Of a stretch of DNA of 64,000 nt, positions 29,228 through 38,415 are shown in pieces. The first letter of the stretch is position 1. The number at the start of each line of letters is the position of its first letter. The stretch lies in contig NZ_JONH01000002.1 in NCBI RefSeq assembly GCF_000711795.1, forward strand, positions 248,001 through 312,000. The letters are read 5' to 3'. The notes beneath the pieces were generated by a model, which did not search any database, was not told the origin of the DNA, and was given only the letters and a program-made list of their open reading frames with translations. The translations under genes were made by a program, and so were the position numbers. The DNA is from Vibrio pacinii DSM 19139. Its GTDB lineage: Bacteria; Pseudomonadota; Gammaproteobacteria; Enterobacterales; Vibrionaceae.

Positions 29228-30064
29228 CTCTTTGGCAACAAAGGTAAGCGCAATCCCACCTAAAACCAGTAGCGAAGATAAAACCGCAGTAAAGGTCACG
29301 GATTCACCAAGGCCGAAATCTCCAGCCACAAACGCCATCACAGGTACCGCAAGTTGAGCGACTGACGCCTGTAACACCGATATACGTTTGACGACTTGAT
29401 ACCACAATATATAGCCAAAGCCTGATGCGAAAATACCCGACAGCATGGCCCAAATGATGCCTGACCAAGAGAGGCTTTCACCCGAAAACAGGTAAGGGCT
29501 GACGACTACAGCCAGAAACGATGCCAAAACAAACCCGTGGGTAATCGCTACCGAAGCCTCACCCGTCTTTCGTCCTAATAAGGTAAACACTGCCCAGCAT
29601 ATTCCAGCCAACACCATTAACAGCGCCGCGGTAAGACTTGGGGTTTGCGCCGAAGGCAACATCAGTAACGAAAAACCACTAATAGCAATACCAATACCGC
29701 TGAGTTCAAGCCAAGAAAGGCGATTGCCTGATAAAACATGAAACGTCACTAAGGTGAGTTGCACCATGCCAAATAGAATCAGTGCGCCTGTGCCAGTACT
29801 TAACTGGGTATAAGCAAACGAAAAGCAGATCGCATAGCCAAAAAGCGCAATGCCAGACCACCAGCTTAATTTATCACGGACAAAAGCAACATTAAGTTGG
29901 CGACGAAGTCGTAAAATGATCGCAAGGGTCACAGCGCCAGACACCAAGCGAATAAAGGTAAATGAACCCGGGTCAATCGATCCATCAGCCAGTGCATATC
30001 GGCAGAAAAAGGAGTTGGCGGCAAAGGCAAATAACGCCAACACCAAGTGGATGGAATGAGACAT
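29219..30064 (-). CDS. EamA/DMT family transporter
   Basis: A 281-residue inner-membrane protein with about ten helices in two EamA repeats (IRLVSGAVTLAIILRL, GYILWYQVVKRISVLQASVA, LAVPVMAFVAG). The drug/metabolite transporter superfamily exports amino acids, nucleotides or drugs; the substrate is not predictable. It is 56 bp after the six-gene envelope operon on the same strand and might be cotranscribed, but the gap leaves that open. Confidence 0.9.
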   Translation of the reverse strand: MSHSIHLVLALFAFAANSFFCRYALADGSIDPGSFTFIRLVSGAVTLAIILRLRRQLNVAFVRDKLSWWSGIALFGYAICFSFAYTQLSTGTGALILFGMVQLTLVTFHVLSGNRLSWLELSGIGIAISGFSLLMLPSAQTPSLTAALLMVLAGICWAVFTLLGRKTGEASVAITHGFVLASFLAVVVSPYLFSGESLSWSGIIWAMLSGIFASGFGYILWYQVVKRISVLQASVAQLAVPVMAFVAGDFGLGESVTFTAVLSSLLVLGGIALTFVAKEKN

Positions 30065-30120
30065 GCGCTTCCTTTCGAGTGTTGTATTAATTATATCTAC
30101 CCATAATCAAACCGCCTTGC

Positions 30121-31878
30121 TTAAGCATCTTTTTGAGTGTGATGGCTTAGATAGGTTTGAGCCTGCTCTCGTCCCATGTACTTAGCCAGAACACGCTCAG
30201 AGACTTCGGTTAAATCGACCACGATCAAACCATCAAGGGCAAAGTTAAACGCAGGATCGATATTAAAGCAGACAAGCTTGCCGTTTAACCCTAAATATTG
30301 GCGCAGTAACACTGGCATACCCATCCCTTGCTCTAAGCGGCTGAGGACTTTGGACAGTAAAGGGAGCTTGGCCAACGAGCTTAGCATATCGGGGCGCCAA
30401 AACTCCTCTCCACTTAGTTGCAGTGGTGTGGTGGGATGAACTAACCGTGCTTTATCATCGTCATAATAGTGTACTGTCATTACCGAGGCGATAAGCTGCC
30501 TTGCAACAGGACTGTAATCATTACTAATACTTACAGGGCCAAACAGGTGAGTATAATTGGGCTGACGATGGACAAAGGTCGCAATGCCCTTCCAAAGCAG
30601 CAGTAGTGATTGCATATTTCGTTGATAAGGCTGCGCCACCACAGATCGCCCGACTTCAATTGAGCAACCAAGCTTAGCTAAAAAACTCTGGTCATATTGA
30701 AATAAACTCGACGAATAGAGTGCATCGACGCCTCCTTGTTCAACCAGTTGGTCCACTAAACCTAAACGATACGCGCCGACCAACTCGCGCTGATGATTAT
30801 GCCAAACAAACAACTGATGATAATGCGGATCAAATCGATCAATGTCACAACTGCGCCCGCTGCCTTCCCCCACCTGGCGAAAGCTCTCTTCTCGCACTCG
30901 GCCAATCTCGCGCATCATATGGGGTATTTGTTTCGTTGGTGCGCAATAGACCGAAAACTCGCCCTGATCAAGTAGCTTGTAGTCACTCAGCTTGGCTAAC
31001 TCTTGCTCAAGAAGCGCTATCGCAACTGGTGCGATGATCGGCTCAGCTTGATCAGGGATTGGCAGCGTCTGTGGCGCTTGATCTAAACTGCTCATCAAAT
31101 AGGTATTAAGACGCAAGTAGTGCGTCACCTCTTGATCGCTGGCAAAGTCTTTAACCTCACTAAACACAATAGGACTACCGATCGACACTGAAATTGTCTG
31201 CCCCGCCTTGTTTAATAATTCTCGCCCGAGTAACGCAGTCCTAAGCAATGGATGGATGCGCCCGAGTTGGTAGAACAGCTTACTGTTCATACCACGAATG
31301 AACACAGGTACCGTGGTGGCTTGGGTGTGTTTGATGAACTTTGCAACAGATTGGCTCCACTGTTTGTCTGTGACCCGTTTGTCGCCAGCTTGCCAAGCAG
31401 AAACCTCACCCGCTGGAAAGATGATCAACACACCTCCTTGTTTAAGATGTTGATTCGCTTGTTTAATAGCTTTGCGATTGGTCGCACGCCCCCGTTCACC
31501 ACCAAACACATCGACGCCAATAAACAACTCATCAAGCTCTGGGATTCGTTTGAGCAACTCATTCGCCAACACTTTGACATCTTTGCGCACCTGAGCAATC
31601 AATGAGGCGAGAATAATCCCTTCTATGCCTCCAAATGGATGGTTAGCCACGATCAATACTGGTCCCTGCGGGGGAATATTGTCCAAGCTGCCGTGATCAA
31701 CCTGATACTGAGTCCCAATACGCGCCAGCGCTTCTGTCATAAAATCAAAGCTATTTTTCGGTAACGCGCTTTGACAATAGAGCGTATCAAGTCGTGCTAA
31801 CCCCGTCGCCCACTCTAATACAGACTCACCAATACCAAAGGGCGTTTTACGCGGTAATCGAAACGGACTGGCTATCAT
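30121..31878 (-). CDS. olsF: OlsF-like bifunctional O-/N-acyltransferase (ornithine-lipid type)
   Basis: A ~585-residue fusion. The N-terminal part (~70-290) is a PlsC/OlsA-type O-acyltransferase with LIVANHPFGGIEGI (NHP motif) and a downstream IIFPAGEVS; the C-terminal part (~330-560) is an OlsB-like GNAT N-acyltransferase (REIGRVREESFRQVGEGSG, YRLGLVDQL, EVGRSVVAQPYQRN). This is the OlsF layout that makes ornithine lipid from ornithine in two acylations. The start is the ATG at 31878 with GAGGA upstream; an extension to 31968 reads into the previous gene. It is the last of six tightly packed genes. Confidence 0.85.
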   Translation of the reverse strand: MIASPFRLPRKTPFGIGESVLEWATGLARLDTLYCQSALPKNSFDFMTEALARIGTQYQVDHGSLDNIPPQGPVLIVANHPFGGIEGIILASLIAQVRKDVKVLANELLKRIPELDELFIGVDVFGGERGRATNRKAIKQANQHLKQGGVLIIFPAGEVSAWQAGDKRVTDKQWSQSVAKFIKHTQATTVPVFIRGMNSKLFYQLGRIHPLLRTALLGRELLNKAGQTISVSIGSPIVFSEVKDFASDQEVTHYLRLNTYLMSSLDQAPQTLPIPDQAEPIIAPVAIALLEQELAKLSDYKLLDQGEFSVYCAPTKQIPHMMREIGRVREESFRQVGEGSGRSCDIDRFDPHYHQLFVWHNHQRELVGAYRLGLVDQLVEQGGVDALYSSSLFQYDQSFLAKLGCSIEVGRSVVAQPYQRNMQSLLLLWKGIATFVHRQPNYTHLFGPVSISNDYSPVARQLIASVMTVHYYDDDKARLVHPTTPLQLSGEEFWRPDMLSSLAKLPLLSKVLSRLEQGMGMPVLLRQYLGLNGKLVCFNIDPAFNFALDGLIVVDLTEVSERVLAKYMGREQAQTYLSHHTQKDA

Positions 31879-31895
31879 TGGGTGATCCTCATCGT

Positions 31896-32336
31896 TTATT
31901 GGCCAATCAACGTAGGCCAGTTCTGATCTGCGACCTGAATATGACCCGCTTGATCTTGATCCCACCACTGTTTCACTTTAGCGCTGTAGTTAAGGTAGAG
32001 CTTACCGTCGACGATCGCCCACTGGTGAGGGTCCGAAGGAGCAAAGTCATTTTTGACCGATACCGCCCAGGCGCAGTATCCACCGTACTGAGGCGCGTAC
32101 CGCTGAGGGTCAGAAAGAAATAACTCAAGATTCTGCTGCGAAGAAAAATACCAATCGGCACCTTTGTATTCACTGTGCCACTGGCTATTGCCTTCAACGG
32201 CCTTGCCTTGGGTAAAATAAGCCACCGTATCAAAACCACTGAGCGCTTTATTGCTAAACAGACTGGTTGAGATTTCATCTTTGGCCAGCACTGGCGTGCT
32301 CAACAGTAAGACAAATAGTAAAAATAGTTTCTTCAT
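31896..32336 (-). CDS. YHS domain-containing exported protein
   Basis: A 146-residue protein with a classical signal peptide (residues 1-18, cleavage after VLA) and one YHS domain of YGGYCAWAVS type (near residue 95), a small treble-clef fold. Here it is probably periplasmic. Its ATG overlaps the stop of the upstream gene as ATGA, with AAGGAG 8 bases before it, so it is translationally coupled. The ligand is unknown; related domains are associated with metals or heme. Confidence 0.85.
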   Translation of the reverse strand: MKKLFLLFVLLLSTPVLAKDEISTSLFSNKALSGFDTVAYFTQGKAVEGNSQWHSEYKGADWYFSSQQNLELFLSDPQRYAPQYGGYCAWAVSVKNDFAPSDPHQWAIVDGKLYLNYSAKVKQWWDQDQAGHIQVADQNWPTLIGQ

Positions 32337-33079
32337 TTAAAAACTCCTTGTTGTATTGTTTCAGCCGGCAAACAGCTCTGTTGGGTAGCAAAGTCGATAT
32401 TGAGCTGCTCATCAATGGACTGATAAATCATTTTCTGCTGATTAGAAGAGACGATAACAGACGTAAAACTGACCGTTCGGGCATCGTCTCTGACCATTAG
32501 CGGAGATAAATGCGGCGCTGAGACATCGTGGGTTTGATGGAACTGCTGACCAAGCTCTAGCTGTGAATTGTGTTGTATTAAGTGATTAAACAACTGGCAG
32601 CGGTAGTGGTGCGCCTTATCAAAATGCAGCGCAGCTGAAGTGATCGGGGCACTCCCGTGAGTGCGGTGAAGTTCTACACCATCCCATAGCCACACCGGGG
32701 TCTGGTTAGCATTGCGCCGAGTATCAAACGACACAAGAGTAAAAGGAGCAAAATGGCTCAGATCCATTGCCAGAAGGCGGCTATCGACCTCTTCACTAAC
32801 AGCACTGCTTGCTAAGCGCTTCACAATCAAACCGCGACTCGTCAGTACACCTTGTGGCAGTGAACCTTGATAATAGTTGAGCAAACAGAGCGTCACACCA
32901 TACTGATTGGTGGTAATCCAACTGCCTCCGCCAACCGGATCAATCGGCATCACACAATGCACGCCATCAATCACAAACCGCTGTGGCTCAAGCGCGGGTG
33001 CACGTGAGCGCTGTTCATCGCGATTGAAGTAGACTTGGTAGTGGTTGCTGCCATGATAAACCCAAGAAAGTGTACACAT
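32333..33079 (-). CDS. NRDE family (TANGO2-like) protein
   Basis: A 248-residue Ntn-hydrolase-type protein. The N-terminal cysteine directly after the initiator (MCTLSWV) and the signature NRDE at residues 19-22 (YFNRDEQRSRAP) identify the NRDE/TANGO2 family, implicated in eukaryotes in lipid or heme homeostasis. WITTNQYGVTLCLLNYY is a further core element. It follows the DinB-like gene by 3 bp and overlaps the YHS gene by 4 bp, so it sits in the tight core of the operon. The bacterial substrate is unknown. Confidence 0.88.
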   Translation of the reverse strand: MCTLSWVYHGSNHYQVYFNRDEQRSRAPALEPQRFVIDGVHCVMPIDPVGGGSWITTNQYGVTLCLLNYYQGSLPQGVLTSRGLIVKRLASSAVSEEVDSRLLAMDLSHFAPFTLVSFDTRRNANQTPVWLWDGVELHRTHGSAPITSAALHFDKAHHYRCQLFNHLIQHNSQLELGQQFHQTHDVSAPHLSPLMVRDDARTVSFTSVIVSSNQQKMIYQSIDEQLNIDFATQQSCLPAETIQQGVFK

Positions 33080-33082
33080 AAT

Positions 33083-33631
33083 TTATTGCGCTCTTTGGTA
33101 GCTTGCGGTCGCGGGTGCAACGCCAAAACTGGCTTGAGTTTGCACGCCACGTAACGAGGCAACCACTTTCGCCATTGCGAAATGATGGGTCGCATGTAAA
33201 GTCGCAAAGGTGAGCTCACGAACCAATGTTGACTTGACCTCTTCACTATGGGTTTGCGACAACATGATTTCCGTTTCTACACACACGTTTTGGTTAAGCT
33301 GCTGGTGCGGTAAGTTGAATAACCACTGGATCAACTCGGCAATCTCTTGTTTAGCAAGACTGATGCTTCTTTCGACTCTATGACCGCGACGACGGACGTT
33401 GTAGTCAATTTTTCCCGATTGATGTTGAATCGCCTGAAACAGATCGATCCAATGGCGATAATGCTCCCCGATAGAGCTACTGACATGCGGCTGGGCCACA
33501 TAAACATAGTCATCGTCATTTATTAGTTCGAGAAACTCGTACCCTTGCGACAGAGTTTCTATACAGCCAACTACCACAGGGGAAGTTTTTGCCTTGCTCT
33601 CTAAAGCAAGGTCAGGATGGATATTATTCAT
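33083..33631 (-). CDS. DinB-like four-helix metalloprotein
   Basis: A 182-residue DinB/YfiT-fold protein. Three histidines fit the metal site of the family: SIGEHYRHWIDL near 58, and HATHHFAMAK near 148-155, with the first helix starting at IETLSQGYEFL. Family members include thiol transferases (mycothiol or bacillithiol dependent) and proteins of unknown function; catalysis here is unassigned. It lies 27 bp after the ATP-grasp gene and 3 bp before the NRDE gene. Confidence 0.8.
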   Translation of the reverse strand: MNNIHPDLALESKAKTSPVVVGCIETLSQGYEFLELINDDDYVYVAQPHVSSSIGEHYRHWIDLFQAIQHQSGKIDYNVRRRGHRVERSISLAKQEIAELIQWLFNLPHQQLNQNVCVETEIMLSQTHSEEVKSTLVRELTFATLHATHHFAMAKVVASLRGVQTQASFGVAPATASYQRAQ

Positions 33632-33658
33632 TATTTAACGCCTTACTAAATTGCACGG

Positions 33659-34789
33659 TTAATCGGTCATCGGGTAAAGTTTAGTCAGCCGTTTTTCTTC
33701 TCGCCACGCCTGTATCAACACAGAGAGACTCGGGCTTTGCAGACCTTGTTGCTTGTGTTTAGCGCCTATCTGATACAGCAAGCGGTACTGCTTGAGCAAA
33801 GTGGCAAAGATCTCCCGTAGTGGAGTATCACTGTCCCAAATGTGCGCCGCCTCACTACTGGCACCGTTTATCTCAAGAATGTCGAAGCTTTCCCCTCTCA
33901 TGAGTAGATTGATATCCTCAAACTTGATATCTAATCGTCCGTAACAAAAACCAGGGAAATCCGCTAACACGCCGTCGAGCGCTTTTTCAAGCGCTTCGGT
34001 AATAAACGCGTTACCACTGCGGAAAATTGCGCCACGGGAATGGCTACCAGCAAAAGCCAATTGGAACTCTTCCCCTAGCCCCAAGACTCGATCTAAATCT
34101 TCGGTATGGCGCGGTAGATAGAGATGCTTGAGTTTACCCGCTCGCGGGCAACGTTCGATCAGCGCTTTTAGTGTCGATACGCCATCACCTACCACCAAGG
34201 GGCTGTATTTGAGCGTCAATGAGATGATCTTGCCACAGCGCTCCTCAGGCTGACGGACGTAAAACACCCCAGCTTCAGCGCGATAACGTGATTTCTGTTG
34301 CAATAAGAAGCGTCCCTTATTAGGAAAAGATTGGATGTACTGATATAGCTGCTGCTGATCTTGAACCAATTTAACCCCAACACCACGACAACCCAGATCT
34401 GGCTTTGCCACCAGCGGATAAGAGAGTGAAGCTCGTGTTAACTCTACGAGCACGTTGTCCACTTGTTCATCAAGACTAACCGCGCTTTTACTCACGGTAA
34501 TAAAGGGCAATATCCATGCTTTGGTTTGCTCACCGACCGCGGTGAAAATATCGTGTTTTGACTCGCCCACCATGCCGCTGAGCTTAATGCCCGGATTGGC
34601 AAGCAGAGGTAACGCCCAATCACGATGCCAACAACTCAAAGCAGCACTTTGAATTAAGACTGGCGTATAAAAAAACCACGTTGGTAGAAACTCAAAAGGA
34701 GAGATAACGCGTTTGGGCGGATCTAACACTGGCATGCCAGCATTGATACGCCCTTGCGGCAAGGTTTCTAACTTAGCGAGCGGTGTCAT
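33659..34789 (-). CDS. ATP-grasp domain protein (D-Ala-D-Ala ligase superfamily)
   Basis: A 376-residue ATP-grasp enzyme. YPLVAKPDLGCRGVGVKLVQD (residues ~132-152) is the nucleotide-binding lysine and glycine loop, with a C-terminal SFDILEINGASSEA near 300 giving the metal-binding ExN. Such enzymes join a carboxylate to an amine through an acylphosphate. The first ~100 residues are family-specific (FEFLPTWFFYTPVLIQ) and amphipathic, and may touch the membrane. AAGGA lies 7 bases before the ATG, which is inside the end of the dedA gene (17-bp overlap). Its substrate is unknown. Confidence 0.82.
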   Translation of the reverse strand: MTPLAKLETLPQGRINAGMPVLDPPKRVISPFEFLPTWFFYTPVLIQSAALSCWHRDWALPLLANPGIKLSGMVGESKHDIFTAVGEQTKAWILPFITVSKSAVSLDEQVDNVLVELTRASLSYPLVAKPDLGCRGVGVKLVQDQQQLYQYIQSFPNKGRFLLQQKSRYRAEAGVFYVRQPEERCGKIISLTLKYSPLVVGDGVSTLKALIERCPRAGKLKHLYLPRHTEDLDRVLGLGEEFQLAFAGSHSRGAIFRSGNAFITEALEKALDGVLADFPGFCYGRLDIKFEDINLLMRGESFDILEINGASSEAAHIWDSDTPLREIFATLLKQYRLLYQIGAKHKQQGLQSPSLSVLIQAWREEKRLTKLYPMTD

Positions 34790-35372
34790 ACTTATTCCTT
34801 ACCAAGCGTTTAGTTATCAGTGTATTGACTAGCCACAACACAAACACACCACAGGGAATAAGCAGCCATCCCATCGGTTGTGACTGTATCCAGCTCAGCT
34901 GGCCCAGTTGAAGTAAAGAGCCAAAGACAAGTGCCGTCCACAATGCGGTCGCGCTCAACACTGCAATAAAAAAGGTTTTTATCTCGATATCGACAAAACC
35001 ACTGAGGGTAAAACCGACCGTTCTCAGCCCCGGAACAAAGCGCACCACAAATAAGGTCACTAGTGCGTGTTGTTGCAGCTGACGTCTCACTCGTCTGCCG
35101 CGCTGAAAACGCAATAGTCGATAATGAAGCAAAGGGACTTTTTTAGCCGCTTTTCCGACCAAATAGAGCGCAAGATCTCCACTGCTGATACCAATAAAAA
35201 TCGCCAGCAGTGCCATACTGGTCGGCATGGTTTGCTGCACAGCTAACGTCGCGGCAGTCACTATGGCTAAATCTTCCAGTAAATATGAGAGCAAGATAAT
35301 CGCGACAAACAAAACAGGTGCAGACCATTCTTGTTGTAACAATCCGTTGTTTATCGAGGTGGCAATATCCAT
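34773..35372 (-). CDS. DedA family membrane protein
   Basis: A 199-residue membrane protein with the DedA/SNARE-associated pattern: a re-entrant GDLALYLVGKAAKK segment (~65-80) and VTLFVVRFVPGLRTVGFTLSG (~105-125) with the conserved arginine-phenylalanine-proline-glycine motif. DedA proteins maintain membrane-potential and lipid-carrier recycling; some flip undecaprenyl phosphate or phosphatidylethanolamine. It is the first gene of the six-gene operon with AGGA about 8 bases upstream, and it overlaps the ATP-grasp gene by 17 bp. Confidence 0.88.
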   Translation of the reverse strand: MDIATSINNGLLQQEWSAPVLFVAIILLSYLLEDLAIVTAATLAVQQTMPTSMALLAIFIGISSGDLALYLVGKAAKKVPLLHYRLLRFQRGRRVRRQLQQHALVTLFVVRFVPGLRTVGFTLSGFVDIEIKTFFIAVLSATALWTALVFGSLLQLGQLSWIQSQPMGWLLIPCGVFVLWLVNTLITKRLVRNKYDTAR

Positions 35373-35671
35373 GCTCGTTTCCTAGGTTGGTTCGACTCAA
35401 TGCTTACTTTTCAAAGTCTTTAGCAAAGGCGCACATATTTTGTCCACTGTGAATATAAGGATAGGAAACTCAGATAAAAAATTTCAATAATGGCGAAATT
35501 TGTTACCTGAGCCTGGATCTAATCAGTGTCAGTCATTAAAAGGATGTAAGCGCTTGCTTTTTGTACAGACCTTATTGCAGATAGCGTGTCAGCATGCAAA
35601 CATATCGTTCAGAAGAATCGAGCGCCACATCACTAATACCTCTTCTGCGCACGCAAGGAATCGCACTCACT

Positions 35672-36829
35672 ATGGAATCTCTATCGCTAGCCCAAGCACA
35701 AAAACTGGCCCTGCTGTCACAAGGATTGCCCTCCTCTGAGAAAAAAGGCGGCGCATACGACAAAACTCTCAAAGTCTTGGAGCAACTCGGCTATGTGCAG
35801 ATAGACACAATTTCAGTGGTACAACGAGCGCACCACCATACCCTTTGGAGCCGAAACCTTAGCTATCAACCTCACCACCTTGAGCAGTTGGTCGCGAACA
35901 AAAAAGTGTTCGAGTATTGGTCACACGCCGCGGCTTACTTACCAATCAAACACTATCGTTATACCTTGCCACGCAAGGCCGCTATCAAGTCAGGTGAGCA
36001 ACGTCATTGGTATTGCAAAGACCGTCAGTTGATGCAAAACGTTCTGCGTCGCATTGAAGAAGAGGGGCCGTTAATGGCCAAGGATTTCGAATCTAAAGCC
36101 AACAAAACTGACGGCTGGAATACCAAACCTAGCAAGCGAGCGCTCGAAAACTTATACATGCAGGGGGATTTGATGATCGCTGAGCGGCGCGGTTTTCAAA
36201 AAGTTTATGACTTAACCTCGCGCGTCTTACCTCTCGAGACGAATACTTCAATGCCAACCGCTCAAGAATACGGGCGCTTTCTAGTCATGAGCTATCTCAA
36301 TGCTCACGGTTTCGGCTCGTTAGCTGAAATGGTCTACCAGCTCAAAGACGTGCGGGATATTGTCAAACAAGCTCTACACGACTTAGAAGCGATGCAAAAA
36401 ATCACCAAAGTGAAGATAGGATCCGGTGAATACTATGTCTGCATCAAAGCACTTGAACTGGTAAACAAACGCCTTAATCGCAAACGTGCAAAAATTCTTT
36501 CCCCGTTTGACAATCTGCTGATTCAAAGAAAACGAGCAAGTGGCATCTTCAATTTTGACTATTTGATCGAATGCTACGTACCAAAACAGAAGCGGCAATT
36601 TGGTTATTTCTGTCTACCAATACTTTGGAATGGTCAATTGGTCGCGCGTGCCGATTGTAAAGTTGACAAAAACCACTCAAGGCTTGATGTACTGCATCTA
36701 TTTACCGAGGCGAATTTAAAAGATAAAGACACGTTTTTGACTGCGTTAGAGCAAGAGTTACAAGCGTTTGCCATTTTTAACCAGTGTCACTGCTTTACCA
36801 TTCATAACCATTCAGAAAACTGCCGTTAA
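35672..36829 (+). CDS. YcaQ-like winged-helix DNA glycosylase family protein
   Basis: About 385 residues of the COG3214/HTH_42 family; E. coli YcaQ is a DNA glycosylase that unhooks interstrand crosslinks. Motifs include SLAQAQKLALLSQGLP at the start, QIDTISVVQRAHHHTLWSR (the QxDTISVV..H pattern), FEYWSHAAAYLPI, and LSPFDNLLIQRKR. The start at 35672 is the ATG just before the conserved first helix; an in-frame ATG at 35594 adds 26 residues not seen in family members I know. It is monocistronic and ends at a hairpin terminator. Confidence 0.88.
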   Translation: MESLSLAQAQKLALLSQGLPSSEKKGGAYDKTLKVLEQLGYVQIDTISVVQRAHHHTLWSRNLSYQPHHLEQLVANKKVFEYWSHAAAYLPIKHYRYTLPRKAAIKSGEQRHWYCKDRQLMQNVLRRIEEEGPLMAKDFESKANKTDGWNTKPSKRALENLYMQGDLMIAERRGFQKVYDLTSRVLPLETNTSMPTAQEYGRFLVMSYLNAHGFGSLAEMVYQLKDVRDIVKQALHDLEAMQKITKVKIGSGEYYVCIKALELVNKRLNRKRAKILSPFDNLLIQRKRASGIFNFDYLIECYVPKQKRQFGYFCLPILWNGQLVARADCKVDKNHSRLDVLHLFTEANLKDKDTFLTALEQELQAFAIFNQCHCFTIHNHSENCR

Positions 36830-36846
36830 ACCACAAGTATGAGTAA

Positions 36847-36881
36847 AAAGTAAGCGCCAACTTAAAGTGAGCGCTTACTTT
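36847..36881. terminator. Bidirectional intrinsic terminator
   Basis: AAAGTAAGCGC and GCGCTTACTTT form an 11-bp stem around a 13-nt loop between convergent genes. A short A/T-rich flank provides weak tracts on both sides. Confidence 0.75.
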
Positions 36882-36887
36882 ATAAAC

Positions 36888-37436
36888 TTAGACTACCCAA
36901 GCGTACGGCTGAAACATTTCATCTAACGGCGTTTTAGCGACACGGTTTACGTAGTTACTGATGACCTTTTGCGACAGGCCTAAAATCACCTCTAGAATTT
37001 GCTGATGACCATAACCTGCTGCAAAGAAAGCCTCGACCTCTTGCTCTGACACGTCACCACGCTTACGTACCATACTTAAAGTGAAGTCGTGCAGTGCTTG
37101 CAGTTTCTGAGTTGGCATCGGCGCGTTGTTGCGCAGCGCTTCGGTAACCGCAGGGTCAACTTTCATCGAATGAGCAATCGCGGTATGTGCTGGAACACAG
37201 TAATGACACTCATGCTCGACGTTGATGGTTTGCCACACCACCGTTAGCTCTTCAGCATCAAACGACGAGTTAACAAACTGCTGGTGAAGTTGGTTGTAGC
37301 CAATCAAGGTTTGTGGCGAGGCAGCAAGACGCGCAAGCAAACCCGGAATCGCACCCATTTGTTTCTGTGCGCCAGCAAGAATTTCTCGGCTCTGTTGTGG
37401 TGCGTCTTCTGCTGTGTGTACCGTAAAGTCAGTCAT
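36888..37436 (-). CDS. Carboxymuconolactone decarboxylase/AhpD-like family protein
   Basis: A 182-residue alpha-helical protein with the redox motif ECHYCVPAH (C77, C80, H84), the AhpD-type CxxC..H site, within a CMD fold (WQTINVEHECHYC, ALHDFTLSMVRKRG). It probably acts as a thiol peroxidase or peroxidase-linked reductase. It is divergent from a tetR gene with two matching operators just upstream of its start, so it is likely a repressed stress gene. Confidence 0.87.
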   Translation of the reverse strand: MTDFTVHTAEDAPQQSREILAGAQKQMGAIPGLLARLAASPQTLIGYNQLHQQFVNSSFDAEELTVVWQTINVEHECHYCVPAHTAIAHSMKVDPAVTEALRNNAPMPTQKLQALHDFTLSMVRKRGDVSEQEVEAFFAAGYGHQQILEVILGLSQKVISNYVNRVAKTPLDEMFQPYAWVV

Positions 37437-37507
37437 AGTCGTTCCTATATTTATCTTTGTTTTTCATGTGGCAGGATTTGTCCCGATGCAAACGACTATA
37501 GAAGAAT

Positions 37508-37547
37508 TTGAACGTTCGTTCAATAACTATTTTGAACGAACGTTCAA
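37508..37547. promoter_or_regulatory. Paired TetR-type operators before the CMD gene
   Basis: Two palindrome-like elements, TTGAACGTTCGTTCAA (37508-37523) and TTGAACGAACGTTCAA (37532-37547), are inverted copies of each other, 24 bp apart. They lie about 70-110 bp upstream of the CMD start. A related element before the divergent tetR suggests that the TetR protein binds all three. Confidence 0.85.
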
Positions 37548-37662
37548 GTAGTGCTGCCGATTGGTTTTATTCACTGTTTTTGTTTGGCTATTGCAACATC
37601 TAGCACCAGGAATCGCAGTTGAAGCCTTTGCGCTTTACCTGGCGTGAGTCAGTCTCTATAAT

Positions 37663-37678
37663 TTGAACTATCGTTCAA
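37663..37678. promoter_or_regulatory. Third TetR-type operator, before tetR
   Basis: TTGAACTATCGTTCAA keeps the TTGAAC...GTTCAA ends of the two CMD-side operators and sits 17 bp before the tetR GTG start, an ideal autoregulation position. Confidence 0.75.
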
Positions 37679-37694
37679 GAATATAGGTATTATT

Positions 37695-38279
37695 GTGGCT
37701 AAGGCGGCTAAGTTTGATCGTCAACAGGTGATTGAGAAAGCAACCAATCTCTATTGGCAGAAAGGGTTTCATGGGACATCAATGCGTAGTTTGCAAGATG
37801 CGATCGACATGCGACCTGGGAGCATCTACGCAGCCTTCGGTAGTAAGGATGAGCTGTTTAAGCAAGCACTGGATAACTATACCGACTGCGGGCGAGCAGA
37901 CCTTGAGCGCTGTCTTGCTGCAAATGACTCACCAATTCAAGCTTTAAAACAGTTTATAAAATTGATTGTCATTGATTCTCGTACTCATGCGCCTAATGGC
38001 ATGTGTATGTTAGCTAAAACCATTGCTGAACTTACTGATGAGCAGCATGATCTGCTTGAGCATGCCAAAAAATGCTATCAAAGCATGGAAACCGAGTTTA
38101 CCAAGGCGTTAAGGCTTGCACAGCAACAGGAAGAAATTCGAGCCGATAAAGATCTTCAGCAACTGGCACGTCACGTTCAGATTCAGATCTCTGGATTAAG
38201 AACTTATATCAAAGCAAGTCATGATGAATTGCCACTTGAGCAGATGATTGATGATATTTTCACTCACTATCCGTTTTAA
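37695..38279 (+). CDS. TetR family regulator, YafC/NemR-like group
   Basis: A 194-residue regulator starting at GTG. The helix-turn-helix is RQQVIEKATNLYWQKGFHGT then SMRSLQDAIDMRPGSIYAAFGSKDELF (residues ~8-50). Cysteines in CMLAKTIAE and DCGRADLERC may sense electrophiles or oxidants. It is divergent from the CMD-family gene, with three related palindromes between, so it represses that gene and itself. Confidence 0.9.
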   Translation: MAKAAKFDRQQVIEKATNLYWQKGFHGTSMRSLQDAIDMRPGSIYAAFGSKDELFKQALDNYTDCGRADLERCLAANDSPIQALKQFIKLIVIDSRTHAPNGMCMLAKTIAELTDEQHDLLEHAKKCYQSMETEFTKALRLAQQQEEIRADKDLQQLARHVQIQISGLRTYIKASHDELPLEQMIDDIFTHYPF

Positions 38280-38415
38280 GTGATTCTAGCAAATAGCTCA
38301 AAACGGGTCTGCAATGCGCTAAAAAGCGCCTATTGAACAATTCAAACACGCCGCTTGAATCAATACACCCGTCATGCATGTCATGGGTGCGCTTCTTACC
38401 AGCGGCGATCAGGGT

